Positions 13,577-27,238 of a DNA stretch of 64,000 nt are shown here, piece by piece (within the stretch, counting starts at the first letter, position 1; each line of letters begins with the position of its first letter). The DNA lies in assembly GCA_037954325.1 (NCBI GenBank), contig JBBMNZ010000001.1:11078258-11142257 (forward strand), in the 5' to 3' direction. The notes below the pieces were generated by a model. It did not search any database. It was not told where the DNA came from and worked only from the letters and a program-made list of their open reading frames with translations. The position numbers were made by a program, and so were the translations under genes. This stretch comes from Fistularia commersonii. Taxonomy: Eukaryota > Chordata > Actinopteri > Syngnathiformes > Fistulariidae.

Positions 13577-13645
13577 CTATGAATGTGTGTGTGGTGTGTA
13601 TGTGGTGTGTGTGTGTGAGTGTGTGTGAGTGTATGTGTATATGTG
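13536..13645. repeat. (GT)n microsatellite with imperfect flank
   Basis: A GT array of about 20 units (13536-13574), followed by an imperfect GT-rich stretch to about 13645. It lies directly beside the antisense LINE fragment that follows. Confidence 0.9.
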
Positions 13646-13649
13646 CGTG

Positions 13650-14005
13650 CCTTTTCCTTTCAGCTGCTTCCCTCAGGAGTCCCCACAGTGAATCAGCCTT
13701 CTCCATCTAACCCTATTTTCTGTATCTTCTGTCACACCAACTAACTTTATGTTCTCTTTCACTCCATTGATAAATCTTCTCTTTAGTCTTCTTTTAGGTC
13801 TCCTGCCTGGACCTCAGCTTCCTTAAACCAATTCATTAAACATCCCTCCTCTGTACATGATCAAACCATCTCAGTCTTGCCTCTAACCCCGTGTCCAAAA
13901 CCTCTAACATGTGCTGTCCCTCCCCATCCTCATCCTCATCACTCTCAAAGAGAACCTCAACATCCTCATCTTTCTAACTTCAGCTCTACCCACTGTCTTA
14001 TCCAC
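13650..14005 (-). mobile_element. Non-LTR retrotransposon fragment, C-terminal part of RT ORF
   Basis: Read on the minus strand, this stretch gives broken frames similar to the C-terminal region of a common fish LINE reverse-transcriptase ORF. An example is a KMRMLRFSLRVMRM-like peptide, followed in another frame by an EARLRWF-like one. Stops and frameshifts interrupt it throughout. The 3' part (low coordinates) reads GGGGACTCCTGAGGGAAGCAGC, resembling the usual end of this family. A second, shorter copy of an overlapping region is at about 56090-56205. The clade is not certain, and it is inactive. Confidence 0.6.
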
Positions 14006-14029
14006 AGTATGTATACATAGTCATATATA

Positions 14030-14031
<2 letters not shown>

Positions 14032-14062
<31 letters not shown>
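14032..14062. repeat. (CA)n microsatellite
   Basis: About 15 uninterrupted CA units, 30 bases beyond the LINE fragment and opposite in polarity to the (GT)n array on its other side. Confidence 0.95.
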
Positions 14063-14065
<3 letters not shown>

Positions 14066-17000
14066 AAATAGGCCCAAAAAAATATCGAATCATTTCCTTT
14101 GTTATTCAGTACTCAATGTCAACAACAATATGTCAGCTGTATGCATCAAATTTGATGTATTTGATATATTTCCCTATGTTTAGACAAAAAATTTCATATG
14201 GAATTTTGGATATTTGGATATTATGATATTGGAAATTTGTATCCAAAGATGGTGAGCTTTAGAACTATAGCTCTGTTATTTAATAGTTTATAATTTTGCT
14301 GTCTTATCTCGTCTCTATCTTTATAATTGGTAATATTTTTCAACTGAACGTCCTTTGGGGCAGTTTCCATATTCTGCCTGATGGTGGCGTGTTTGCACCA
14401 GGCAGTGCAGCACTGTGCTACAAGGTTGAACACCTGTGGTGGAATTTGCATCTTTTTTTCGTCTTTTAATTCTCTGTTACCGCTAGTGTAAAATTAGATC
14501 AAGCTTTCCTGAATATCTTTAAATCAATTTACAAATGTGCTAAGGACCTAGATTTTCCTTTCAAACACTGTATGTCCTTCTTTTGAGAAGCATTTAAGTC
14601 CAAGTTTTTTCTAAAAATATTCCATTGTTTTCAAAATTAACAGACCTGGAATATTTATTTAGTGCTAGTAGCCCATATTTAGACCTGCATGGTGAAGGTG
14701 TGTACATGTAAACTCACCCCAAAAAAGATGTAGTTCACTGCAAGGTCTCTGTTCAGTCTGTCTGGCGATAGAATGAAGTCATACCCTCTGTCCCTCTTGT
14801 TGGCCTTTTGCACTATGGCACTGGCAGACTGTGAGCGTTATAAAACATTAAAACTAAAAAAATTGACTAAAAAAAAATTGTGTGGTGCTTCCCAAGATAT
14901 TGCACGCTCACTAACATTGTCTGTAGTAACATTATGAATAGGCAATTATTTCTAAATATGATGAATAGATTATTCTACTGATTCAAATTTATTTTCAAAA
15001 TGTCTGATCTTTAGTTTCATGGGATGGCATGGGGGTGTCTGAAAGATGTTTTCTGTAAGCTGTGACATTTATGGAGAGGGTTTAAACAGAAAGTGTGAGT
15101 GGACTGCTAATGATTGAGGTCGGCAATGCATGACTTAGCATGTAATGGGCAAACTGGAAATGTAAGCTCAAAATAAACTGAAACGAATAAAGGCAAGCAT
15201 ATCAGTTCACTTTTAACACAACTACCTTGATTCTACAACACTTAATGGACAGACTGGATGTTGAAATCATTTACTGACATTAGTTCATCAATGTTGTTCT
15301 GCTTTTAATGTGTAAGTCAAATTTAGTTATTCATCATTCAAATGAAAAAAGTATGCATATAATTCTTTGACTATTACTCCTGTGAATATAGCTCATTTTC
15401 ACATAAAATTCTTTGTAATATTTCCTGAGAAATCAAATTACGATCAAAAACTAGATTGCCAAATCTTTCTATTGTCAAGCCTGATGAGCCAACTCTTGTG
15501 CAAGTACATAATAGGTTCTGGCCTGTCCTTTTGCCTCATCCACTAGTTCTAATGAAAGCCAGCCTGTAATTTTGTACAATCCTGCTCAGAGACAAACAAA
15601 CAAAATTAGCCAAAGACCATGAAAATGCAGGCTCCTTGCGGCAGGTAACTTACTCTTGGCTTCAGCCACACGTTGATGACATGACGAACAATCACCATGT
15701 TCTCAGTCACCCATGGTCCCTGTCTCGTTAGACAGGCTGATTCTGCAAACTTGTCATCGCTTTGCACCATCTTGTCAGTGTTGTCACTCCGTCAGCATTC
15801 TCCCTGAGAACTTGATATGACCCAGAGTGCAATGAAGTTGAGTGGCGGGAATGTCTGCATTTTTCAGTATGTGGAGCATTTATTCTGAAGATATAGGAAC
15901 TTGTAGAGCGGCACCACAGCAGGAATACCAATCTTTTAATTTATGGTGAAGGTACTCTAATACAAATCTAAACATTTCTGTAAAAATCTGATCTTTTCAA
16001 CCACCAAATGGCACTGTATTTTTTATCTGCATGCAGAGGAGAGAAAACTATTAAAAGCAGCCCATCAAACCTCCACGGGGACTTGCTTGCACTTGTCAAG
16101 GATCATGTTTAGAAACAGAAAGAGGGCAAAGAACAGCTTTACATGAATCATCCAATGACAAGGAGACAGTGACAAATGCGTTCTTAGCGTCACTCCAAAC
16201 ATTCTAGCTTTAGAATGCTAACAACATCGAACTTGGTTTATTTAGTTGTTGTGTGAATTGGGTGTATAACTTTCAGACAATTCATTTTTTTGACATTGCA
16301 AAGTCAACAATGCTCACCAGCTTACAGTATGTTAGGTCACGGACTGAGCACAAAACCTTCAGTATACTCCTCTTTCTTTTATAATTACTTTGTCTTTGAA
16401 CACCTCAAGTAACCCTGTCATAATATCAAGCCAGAAGAGACAATGAGATAATGTTTTTTATTTTCAGGCAAAAAAAAATAAAGAAGATTTTTGTGTGGTT
16501 GAATAGGTCAAGGGCGACGTTGACAGTGACATATACCATTAACATTGTTTAAAGACTGTGAAGAGAAATCTGACAATGCATATTTTCAATAGAAATATAA
16601 TGACCTTGTGAAAATTTTATTTGCTAGTGACTTCAAACGAAAGGCAGCAGATGACCAGAGTAATTCACCTTTTCCCTACAATGAGCTGAGGGTGCAATAC
16701 CATATATATAAAGATTATAAAGATTATATTTTTAAGTTCCAGCTTAGGCTCCCAGCACTTGATGAGTAATTGAAGGAAAGTTGTCCATGTGAGTTGTAAT
16801 CCACGGTGTGGCCGACCAGGACTGTGCTCCTCCTTTATTGCCAGCTCCAGTCACATCCAGATGCACAGCGCTGCATGGAAACTGGAGTAGCGACAGGATC
16901 GTCCTGTGCTGCTGCAAATCTGCATTGTCTCTTGAAATGTTTTTTATGAGACACGTTTATCTAGAAAAGTACAAATTATAGCTTAGGGAGAGTGTCATTT

Positions 17001-20000
17001 GTTAACAAGCCAAAGAATACCTTTATACATTCCACTGATTTCTCAGTGTTTGATAGGGAGGACAGGATGCAAGTATTTTGCTATAATCATGGTTGCTATA
17101 ACAAAAAAAAGAAGGAATTCCAACATTTTCGTCCAAAAAAAAGGCTTGATGAGTGAAGAGGGTCTCTGCCTGCAGCCAATGAAAGACTCGACCCACTGAT
17201 CCTGGGACGTGCGCTGCCCTCCCCCTAGTTGATGTTGTAATTGTTTCTCCCTCTTGGACAGGACTTCTGTCTGATTTTCTGTCAAGGGAAAGACTCGAGA
17301 ACAGAGATCCCACTCTGTACATGTTTTGGAGATGTGGCAGCAGGTTGTGGTCGGCAGCATATGGGCTCACTTTAAAACTTCCACAAAAGATTCTCCTTTG
17401 AGGTAATTGTACCATGGATTAAGGGCCTTGATTTATCAACACAGTTGTTGACATCAAGTTTCCACCCCTTCAGACTTTCCATGGAAATATCTGCTGCGAT
17501 AAACGCCATAGGCCTCAAACATAACAGTGAACAGCATAAAATGACACATGATTCATCATCCTGGCCAAATTGTCTTGGTGTAATGAATTAATGAAAAGAC
17601 ATTCTTGAAGAGGTGGTGGCAGAATAATTTCCTCATGTTGCAAATTTCAGTTGAGGCTCTGAACGTCCTCTTATTACACCGGATGAAGATGAGTTCTCCT
17701 TGACATTTTGTAGCGGTGCAGCCCACCTTGAAAGTGGACTGAGACCTTTGACCAAGCCTGTAATTATCTGCAATATGGGCGTGCGCCATTCAAGTAAGGT
17801 TGCATCAGCGGCAAAACTAAGCTTTTGCTATTTTTAAGGCTGCTGCAGCTAATAACATCACACATGAGTTCAACACCCGCTTTATTGCAGATGTGTGATA
17901 TCATGAATCATGATCTTGCATGTAACTCTCACCACAAATAATTAAGCACTGAATATTATCACTCCATTAAATGGCCATTACCATTGTGTTATCACTACCA
18001 TTATAAAGCTTGAGTCAAGGCAATCCACACGTACCAGCGGGTCAGAAAGAACACATCCTCTCATGTCATCATTATTAACTGAATACACCAAATCCGGAAT
18101 TTTGTAACCTTCTTAAATAACAAAAATCTACCTTGAAAAAATGTAACTTGATTAAACACGACTCTACAAAACCTGCTTCAGTTTAGTTTCAAAACAAACA
18201 AGGATACGGAGAGAAAAAAATGTATAGCCTGATTTAATGTTGAGATATACTTTCTGAAAGGTTAACCTAATGTCAATTTTAGTCATCAAACTCACAGTTG
18301 GAAACAGGACATTCCTCTTCCATCGTGAATTCTGATGTTTTATTCCTAATGTGATACCCTAATCTCATCCATTTTTCTTTTTTGATATCTTTACATGGCA
18401 CTTGAAGGTATCTGCCACTTGAGTATAAATTAATAAAGCTTCGGTAGGAAGAGTGGAATCATATTACCTAAGTTCATATTCCCCATGAATATGCATGATG
18501 ACCATTCAATTGGCTGTTAATACCTAAACTAGCTGGTGGATATATTACTATGAAACTTGAATGTGTACCTTTGTTCTGGGACATCCCATCAAAATTCAGA
18601 GTTAAAAATGTGCATGACATAAACCCAAAGTACATAAAGTACAAATGCAATCTTCCAAAAAGACAAGTATACAACAACAGACATTCTTCTCAATTCACAT
18701 TCAATATATTGTTATGGGAATGGTCATGGAACTAAATTACACTTTCCTGTAGTATTCATTAAGCCATTTTGGACTTCAACAAGGATTGATAAAGGATAAA
18801 TTGTTAAAAAAAAAATAGGAAAAGATATATATACGTACTTATTTTTTTTTGTTCAGACCAGTTTCAGTGTAGCCTCTTGGATTTATTATTCATTCTGCCC
18901 TGATGTTTACTTTTATGCAGACCTCCCCATTCTTCCTCTTCATCTGACCTCATCTTAACAACACTCACAGTACACACAATGAATTCTCTGCATCTCCTTC
19001 ACCTAATGAAAAGCAACTTCCTTGTTGATAAAAAAAGAAAAAGCAAAGGGGGCAGTATAGACAAGAGAAGATGAACATTTTGTCAACATGGGCATTTGTT
19101 TTCACACAGTCGGACATCGTTGTGGACTTTCGGGCTGCATAAGCAAAGGTAGGGAGTGTGTTCGTTCAGAAAGGGACGTGCTATGAAAAATGGGGGAGCC
19201 AGGAGGGGCTTTTTCTTGGCCAGCAAGTCCAGGCTTGGTCGTGGGCCTGTCTGCTACTACTCAGCACAAACATGTCAGACATTTCATCACCAGTAGGAGC
19301 TCCACTTGGCTGTGTCTTCACTGTAGGTTGCAAAGGTGTCTACCTCACAGTGTTAGCTGAAATTCAAGAGTAATAAATCGGGTTCATAAATTAATTTAAT
19401 TGGATTTCAAAAGCATGAGTTTATTTTTTCTGTATAAAAGACAGCGATGAGAGAAATGAGGGATTCCTGAAACGTGCACAAACTGTAAAACACGGATGCA
19501 TATTTTCAGAACTGAAAGGTAGTGTGTACCGATCCGATGAGAAAATAATCACACTGGTTGAGTTTCTGTCATCAGACCTTGCAGGCTTAACTGCTCAATT
19601 AACAGCCAGTTATGGAGTTTACACAGTTTGAATATGAATATGTAGAACTGCATTACAATCTGCAGACAAGAACCAAGCAGTTAATTAAGGCATGAATGTT
19701 GGGACAAACAAGTCTCCATTATGCAGACACTGGAACTGGGTTTTGCAGCTTTCAACAGAACACCACCATGACAGACGACCACAAGCAGGAATATACTGTA
19801 TACGCGTTTCAGAACGTCTGCACGACTCCCTTATGAGAAATCTGAAAACAAGTCTCCAGCTTGAATATACCAAGGACACCCAAAACAAACCCACTTCTCA
19901 CCCTAACTGGCATCCACACAAGGGTAGAAATAAGGGAATGTATTTATGAGCATCTGGTTCAGTGAGGTCATGGCACTGATAGAGTTTAAGGATACATCCC

Positions 20001-21884
20001 TGCCTCTTGCATAGAGCCATCTGACTATGCAAGTCAACGTGTCAACCTCAGCTTTGTTAAAGACAGCATAATACTGTGCCGTTGTAAAATACAAGTCTCT
20101 GCGTAAATGCACAATCAGTTGGCATGCGTTCTATCGCAGAAGTAAGAAATTGAATCCAGTGTGGGCCTCTGGCTCTATGCTAACACACAGGCATACAGGC
20201 ATACGCACACGCAAACACACACATGCAAACACGTATCCTGATTCACGTGTTGTGACATCAATATTCAATCTGTCTTTTGGAGTTCTTTGTCAGGACGGCA
20301 CAATTATGCTGGTAACATTGACTGATATTGGGCTTGGTTTTTGGAAGAAGACACACGGTTTTCATAAGTCCATTAATCTTAAAAGGAGCAGCTGTCAGAG
20401 AAGATACAGTACCCCTATGCCTGACATAAAAAAGGCTTGTCCAAGGCCTTGATTTCTGGTTTGGCGGAAAACAATATCACACTGCCTCCGAAAGGAGGCC
20501 TTGAATGGCTCTTTCCAGACTTTTCCACCATGGATCTGGAATTCGAAAGCTAAAAACAGTGTTACACTGAAGCTGCTATGTAAGACAATTCATGACACAC
20601 AACTAAATTTAAAGTTCAAAGGGGGTCACTGAAAGACGGATTATAATAAGTGTCAAAGCTTCATCTAAATAAGAAAAATGAATTGAAGGCCATCTGAGAG
20701 ACTGATGACATGAAAAAAAGTTCAAAGCTAAAATATAATGACAAACATTACAACAGAACTGTGAATTGAATGTACAAGGTTTATGTCAATAGCCACATGC
20801 GACCCATTGTTTCTAACTCTCTGGCTTGTATCCAGGCAGGACAAGCATGAATCAGCAGCAGCCATGGACGGAGTCTCAAGTGCTCCAAAAGGAATTAAGG
20901 TTCCCCCCTCTTAATTGATAACAGACCCAGCTCTGCAGATTTCCACCACAAAACAACAAGCATGCATGGGAGTATAAAAAAAGGTGCATGTGATAATGCC
21001 TTGCAATGCTCTCGAGCTGAATTGAGTGCTTATAATGGAACAATATGTTAATACCACCACGTTATGATTCACGCCTTATCGATCAAGTCAGCTATGAACT
21101 ATTTTCATTTTCAATACTAGGGGAAAGTAAATGTGTCACACTGTTCTGAACAAATGAGCGTCATGCATTTTCAAGTAAGTTTACCATAATAAAGGTCAAA
21201 AAGGGACACTTTCTCATAGATTCAACAGTCTGACCTATTTCGGTAACCAATGCAAATGCCCCAAGCTGGCCAAAAAGAGCTACTTCCTCTATGACCCGGC
21301 AGTGATATGCCCACACACTAGTGACGCACTGGTCAAACGTGTTTAACATGCACTTTTTTCCTAAAAATAAGATTTTGATCATGGTGAAATTTTAATATGC
21401 ATTTTGACCAGATGTCACACAGATTTTTTTTTCTCCTGCTTACTTGTAAGCATTGTCTTTAGATAACTGCCTACAGTTGTCAAAATGCTTATTGTGAAAT
21501 GCAACTAATTGCTGTTCATTTTGAAATATTGAGAAAAAAAAACAGAAATTAATGTTTTATTTAATTAGTCCTCTGTCTCATCAAGATGAAAAGTCCATCT
21601 CTTCCAGCAGTGAAGTGAAACAAAGATCTTTGTCTCCTTTTGGAAGCCCTCATCATCATGGGTAATGATGCGTGTGACTTTGTGAGACAGGATTTAGGGC
21701 AATATCACAAGAATGTTTGTCACACAAATAAACTAAATGATGCTAAAGCCATTAGATCCAAGGAGGATTTTTTTTTTGTTCTTTTAATACCGAGTTCCTC
21801 AACTGAGATTTTGTCTCTCTGTTATTTGTTGTTGACATACACACATTCTAATAGTGAAAAAGGATCTATGGTTAATAATCAGAA
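14063..21884. other. AT-rich intergenic sequence, no gene recognised
   Basis: No recognisable coding exon, RNA gene or complete transposon. The open frames (up to about 130 residues) carry no domain that I recognise and most begin at non-ATG codons. A stretch around 17,870-18,030 is unusually dense in TAAT/ATTA cores and TTAAGCACT-type strings, and could be an enhancer. A CA-rich but imperfect patch lies at about 20,180-20,235. Confidence 0.6.
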
Positions 21885-22205
21885 AATGTATTCATCCATC
21901 CATCTTCTACCGCTCATCCTGCACTCAGGGTCACGGGGGATGCTGGAGCCTATCCCAGCTGTCATCGCGCAAGAGGCGGCGTACACCAGTCAATCAGAGG
22001 GCCACATACAAAGACAGACAACACTTACTCACTCACTCTTCTGTGCAATCTTCCCATTTTTTTCCAATTAACCCCTTTTGACTGTGGGAGGAAACAGAAG
22101 AACCCGGAGGAAACCCAATTCAAACTCCACACAGAAAGATCCCCTCGTCAGAATAGAATCAGGGACCTTTGTGCTGTGAAGCTGAAGTGCTGACCACTGT
22201 GATGT
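21885..22205 (+). mobile_element. Degenerate teleost interspersed repeat, copy 1
   Basis: The copy begins TTCATCCATCCATCTTCTACCGC, runs through a conserved 'ggtcacgggggatgctggag' block and a 'gtgggaggaaac...cccggaggaaaccc' block, and ends near 'gctgaagtgctgaccactgtg'. This is a very common fish interspersed repeat layout. A diverged second copy in the same orientation lies at about 58290-58645. I cannot place it in a named class. It lacks an obvious ORF and is non-autonomous. Confidence 0.65.
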
Positions 22206-24954
22206 TTTTAATTTATTTATTTATTCAAACATTTATAGTTTTGGTATTGGTACCTCTTATTTTTATTTGTATGAATGGTGCTGTTAAATGCTTTAAAAAA
22301 TCTTTTACAGTTACACCCATAGTGGAAAAAAAATCTGGTTTCACACAATAGTAACCATCTTGAGAAAATTAGGTGGAAATTTGCAGACAAGACATTTAAT
22401 TGCTATTTTTCTTTTTGAAAGCTCAACTGATCCAGGCGTTTACACTTTGATCAAGTTTTTGTGCAGCTGTGACTGTCTATGTATTAAGAGAGCGAAAGAG
22501 TTCACAAAGGAAATGGAGCCCAGACTATTGAACATGAACAGACCTTCTCCTATATAATGCAGCAACTGAAAAGATTTGTGGTTACACCCAAAACAACTGA
22601 ATGCAAATGAACACATTTTCAGATAATAGAAGTAAATGGGATTCTATCATCTATACTGAACAATCCATTATGTAATGGTGAATGACTGAATAATGAATTA
22701 TGCAATGATGCAAAAATTTCGTTTTGATACTGCATTTCATATCGACGTCACATTACATTTTAACCGCTGGATTCTTATCTGCATCATATCTGATACGATC
22801 GCTGGATCCCTTTTGGCTGCAGATGCTTCATTTGCATGTTGATTTCAAGTTATCTCCGCTGCACACAGATAAATCCAAAAGGGAAATTGACTTCAAGTAT
22901 CTCAGCTCTCAGCACTCTGGCCTCATTCACCTTCACCGGAACACAATGATGGTGGAGGCAGCCGCACAAGGTGCCAAATAGCTAGTCAGGAGCGAATTGT
23001 AAAAATCCTAATTCCCTGAATCTTTAATATCTGGTTAGAACAGTGTTTTCTCTTCATTTACACTCATTGGTTACTATTTACTTCTCATCTGAAGAATAAC
23101 TCAGTCCTTACTTGGATAGGGAAATGTTCTGATTTGATTTTGAGGGTCAAAGGTCTAATTCACAGTTCCATCTCTCCCCAGCTAAGAACAAGTACAGTAT
23201 ATCTCCTGACCGGCGTTGAAGGATTTCATTATATCTGGCCGAAACCATCCCCTTGGATGATTAGAGGATCCTCGTAAAACTTTCTGGGCCACAACCTTAA
23301 CATTGCGTAGTGATAAAAACAACAACACCACATTTATGAAAAGAAGACACACATTCCGCATTTGACTTCCAAATATTTTTAGATGACATTCAGCGTCATT
23401 TCTCATGAGCAGAATACCCCTTCCACACATGCAAGTAAACCATTTGAAATTGCTTTCGACTCAAATGAACACTTCCCTGTGAATGTTTAGCTTGTTGAGC
23501 AACTCCAGAAAAATCTGAAATCATCCTATCCCTGCAATAAGTTGTCTATTATTCTAAATTAGCGCTCAGCCTGTGAATGCAAACACTGTCTGTTCAGATA
23601 TTCTGATGACGGTTCTTTCAATCAGGCCAACATTATTTTCCACATATTTTCCACCATAAATCGAAAACAAATATGTCTCAACACACAGCAAGGTTGTTTT
23701 CGATTTCCAAGAAGATCCAATGAATTGAGAAAAACTAAAACAATCATCCAGATGGAATAACTTTTCTTGAATGCCATTCCTAAATGATGAATAGGTCTCA
23801 GAATAAGCTGTCAATTACTGCACTATGACATTGTGATGACTGATATACAACAATCCTCATATGGATATTTGTTTTGAAAAGTGGATATTTTCTTAACGCA
23901 AGTTAAAACTCTGAACTTTAGTGAGTTAATTATTTCCTATTTTTAGCTCCTCTTTTTCAAAGATGAGTCAAATATATGCTGAATATGTGCCCATCTATCT
24001 CAATGAAACAATTGGACACATGCTCAGTACATGAAGACACATGAGACGTATTTATTGAAGGTCACAGGCAATTACCCAGCCTGGTAAAAGCTGGCATGTC
24101 TCACATGGCACCGCTGCAAGCCCTCATTAGGCATTTTCTACAGCCCAGAGTGGGTCTTTTGGCTATAAAAAATAAAAATAAAAATCCGAACATGCTGTCT
24201 TCTGAGCCTCAATTTAGCAGAACCTCACTAGCAGATGTACAAAGAAACTTCACATCACCACCTCTAAATCAGATAGCAGTGAGCAATCCTTTTCCTGGGG
24301 GGGGGGGGTGCTTGTTTAAGAGATGGATGCGTGTCGTAGCGATCCAAGGCTGGCTTGCAGTGCATTTTTTACCCCTTTGTTTCCTACTAATGAGCAACCA
24401 GAACATGCTGTGTTTGAGGTTTAGCTCTAATAAGTTTATTTTCACATTTTATTTTGTTTGTGTTAGAGGAAAAGAAGTTAGGAAACAGTCGAACTTAAGC
24501 CACTGTTAAAAATTCATACTTTCACCTTAATAACACACACAGACCTGAAATGTTTCCTATCAGGAGCAGGAGGCTTTCCTCAACACCCTTTGCTTTAGAA
24601 TGTATAGTATCATGTTGCTCCTGCTTTGCTGAATGCACGCAATCTGGGCCTATCTAATAATTTCCATGCTGAGTGCCGAGATCCCAAAACTCGCAAACAC
24701 TAAATCAAATCCGTAGGCACAAAGGCTCTTTAAGAGGGGGACTATTTTCTGTCCAGATGAGGAAAAAAGAAAACTGAACTATGCAAGCAAGGAATATTTA
24801 TACAGATTCTGCCTTGTGGAAATGTGGCATTAATCTAATAAGAAATGTTACTGAACACATTTGGTATTGGGTGAAATACATGCACTCGTGCTACTATACT
24901 TTCCAAAGTTTTTCTCACACCATGATGCCAAACATACAAGGGCTGAGTGGTGCA
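22206..24954. other. Intergenic sequence, no gene recognised
   Basis: Short frames only. A G-run (24,299-24,308) and several A/T runs are present. The 24,060-24,480 stretch has an open frame of 137 residues starting from a non-ATG-looking context with no domain, which I do not support as a gene. Confidence 0.6.
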
Positions 24955-25169
24955 CACGCACACAAACACACACACACACCCATGTGAGGACCCTCATTCA
25001 TGTAATGCACATTCCAGATCCTAAACCCGCACCTTAAAAAAAAAAGAATCACATATATGTGCTGAACCACAATCTAACCCCAAGTGTGTCTCAGACCCCC
25101 CTGTCTCTGGTCCCAACCCAGCAGGCAAAGTATCTCAAAAACGTCTTCACTTCCAAGGTATACAGTCTG
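24955..25169. mobile_element. Probable interspersed repeat remnant ('tgaggacc' family)
   Basis: A short CA run is followed by CATGTGAGGACCCTCATT, an 'ctaaacccgcacctt' block and 'aaaaacgtcttcacttccaagg', running into the next (CA)n. This pattern resembles a widespread fish repeat in which paired 'gaggaccc' / 'gtcctcac' motifs bracket C-rich sequence beside CA microsatellites. Identification is from memory of the pattern. Confidence 0.35.
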
Positions 25170-25183
25170 CACACACACACACA

Positions 25184-25244
<61 letters not shown>

Positions 25245-25287
25245 ACACACACACACACACACGCGCACACACACACACACACACACA
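25170..25287. repeat. (CA)n microsatellite
   Basis: A CA array of nearly 60 units, interrupted by AGAC at two places and by CGCGC once. Confidence 0.95.
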
Positions 25288-25393
25288 TCGTGGTAGGGTA
25301 GACCAATACAAAATAAACCTTTGAGACAAAAACACCCCAGAGGAAGCAAATCCCTTGATGTCACTTAAAACCAACATCATTATTTACTGAGAG

Positions 25394-25394
<1 letters not shown>

Positions 25395-25435
<41 letters not shown>
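25395..25435. repeat. (GT)n microsatellite
   Basis: About 20 GT units, 107 bases from the (CA)n array and of opposite polarity, so the pair forms a long low-complexity inverted repeat. Confidence 0.95.
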
Positions 25436-25436
<1 letters not shown>

Positions 25437-26070
25437 GGGGTTGGGCTGGTTGGGGGTGCACGCTGCACCTTGCAGTGCCAGGTGTTGATCGGACGAGTTC
25501 ACCCGTGCCTGACCCCCCCTTCCACACACACACATACCCCAAAATAGGGCGATTGTGGAGGGCAGTTTCCACACGAAGACGGCCGGCGCAGTGAATGCAC
25601 AGTTGAATTCGGCTCAGTGCAAAAAATGCAAAAACACGGGAAGAAAAAAAAAATGTTACAAAAAAGGCCAAGAATTTTCTTTTATTCTACAACATAAACG
25701 GCGGCTTACCATATCCAAATTACTACATTAATGATACGACGCTTTGCTGATTATCGATAAGTCAACTGACTCCTCTATGTATTTCATCTCGCAGACAATC
25801 CATCGTCTCTGGGGTGAATATGATTATTCTTTATAATGTCCTGGCTAATTTTTTCTAAACACAAATGACACGTTTTGGGTGAATTCAATTATTTTCATAC
25901 TCAGAAATTCCCACTCCTCCACCCCCAGCAGATCCGCATTCGTATTACGTCCACGTCAATTCAAAGAGACGTCGTACAATTAAAGACTTTCATCAGGAAA
26001 GGGAGAGAAATATGCGTACGCGTCTTTCTGTGTATCTATGGATGGAGTGGGGTGGGGGTCCCGTTTTTTT

Positions 26071-26146
26071 GTTTTGTTTTGTTTTGTTTTGTTTTGTTTT
26101 GTTTTGTTTTGTTTTGTTTTGTTTTGTTTTGTTTTGTTTTGTTTTG

Positions 26147-26176
<30 letters not shown>
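26071..26176. repeat. (GTTTT)n pentanucleotide repeat
   Basis: About 21 perfect tandem copies of GTTTT without interruption, about 2.8 kb upstream of the pax1 start codon. Frames of Phe/Cys/Val or Lys/Thr/Gln repeats across it are artefacts. Confidence 0.97.
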
Positions 26177-26177
<1 letters not shown>

Positions 26178-26739
26178 CAAAAACCAAAACCCGAAAAACA
26201 CTGTTAAGATTAATAACAGTGCGACTGTTTGTTTCTAAAAGAGGCGGATTGTAGGTGGATGCTGTTTTCACGATGCTGCTCCCATGATTAAATCCCCCCC
26301 GATTTTTACCTCAAGTTCACAGATAAGGAAACCATTTAACAAAATAGCGACAGATGAAAGGGGGGAGGAAAAAAGAAAGATAGAGAAACATTGACATCAT
26401 CTCGGCGGAATACGAAACCTGGCGCAATACTGTCGTCGGTAAAAGTAAAATGCATTAAATTAAGCAGAATTTGATAAAACACTTTGAAATAAAGCAATGC
26501 ATAGTTCCACGCACACAGACGCCAGATCACTGTCATAATTTAAACCAAGAAATCAGTTTTTACTCAAATTGAAAATCGCACGACTATATATAGGACGATG
26601 TGTATATGTGCAGTCATATCTATCCAAAATTGTCCATATAACAAAATCATCAACAATTTCATCATCGATAATATAATAATTATTATTATAATTATTACTC
26701 GCCGTGGCGATCCCTGAAAAGAAAAGCTGGAAGGAGAAG

Positions 26740-26740
26740 A

Positions 26741-26802
<62 letters not shown>
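26740..26802. repeat. (AAT)n trinucleotide repeat
   Basis: About 21 uninterrupted copies of AAT/TAA. Confidence 0.97.
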
Positions 26803-26806
<4 letters not shown>

Positions 26807-27213
26807 AAACCGGGCTGGACGTGGTCAAGTTTGATCATATCAATTTGATATAATTCACACATATAATAGTATAATGGACATAAATGTTAAAAAAAACATA
26901 TATCATAAAAGGACTTTGCACTTCATTGTGCCCCAATCGTATTCTCGTTTACACAGCAACTTGATAAAAAGCCCTTTATGAAAATATCTATTATTATTTT
27001 TTGATGCATTGTTATTACTATTATTAGTAGTGGTGGTAGTAATTGACTACAGAATTTTATACTTTAGTGAGTGATGAATCCAAAAAATGATAGTCAACTT
27101 TTGGGGGGGGTTCATTATTATTTTTAGTAGTAGGAGCAGTAGTATTATAAAAGCCATTTCTCGGCCCGTGGGGTGAATCCGTGCAATTCCGCTGCCGTCC
27201 AGGTGGGGGGAGT

Positions 27214-27238
27214 GCCATCAGCCGGCCAGGCTGATGGC
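27214..27238. other. Perfect 10-bp-stem hairpin in CpG-rich patch
   Basis: GCCATCAGCC (27214-27223) and GGCTGATGGC (27229-27238) are perfect reverse complements separated by GGCCA. The surrounding 27,150-27,420 sequence is GC-rich. It is a strong potential DNA/RNA hairpin; its function is unknown. Confidence 0.5.
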
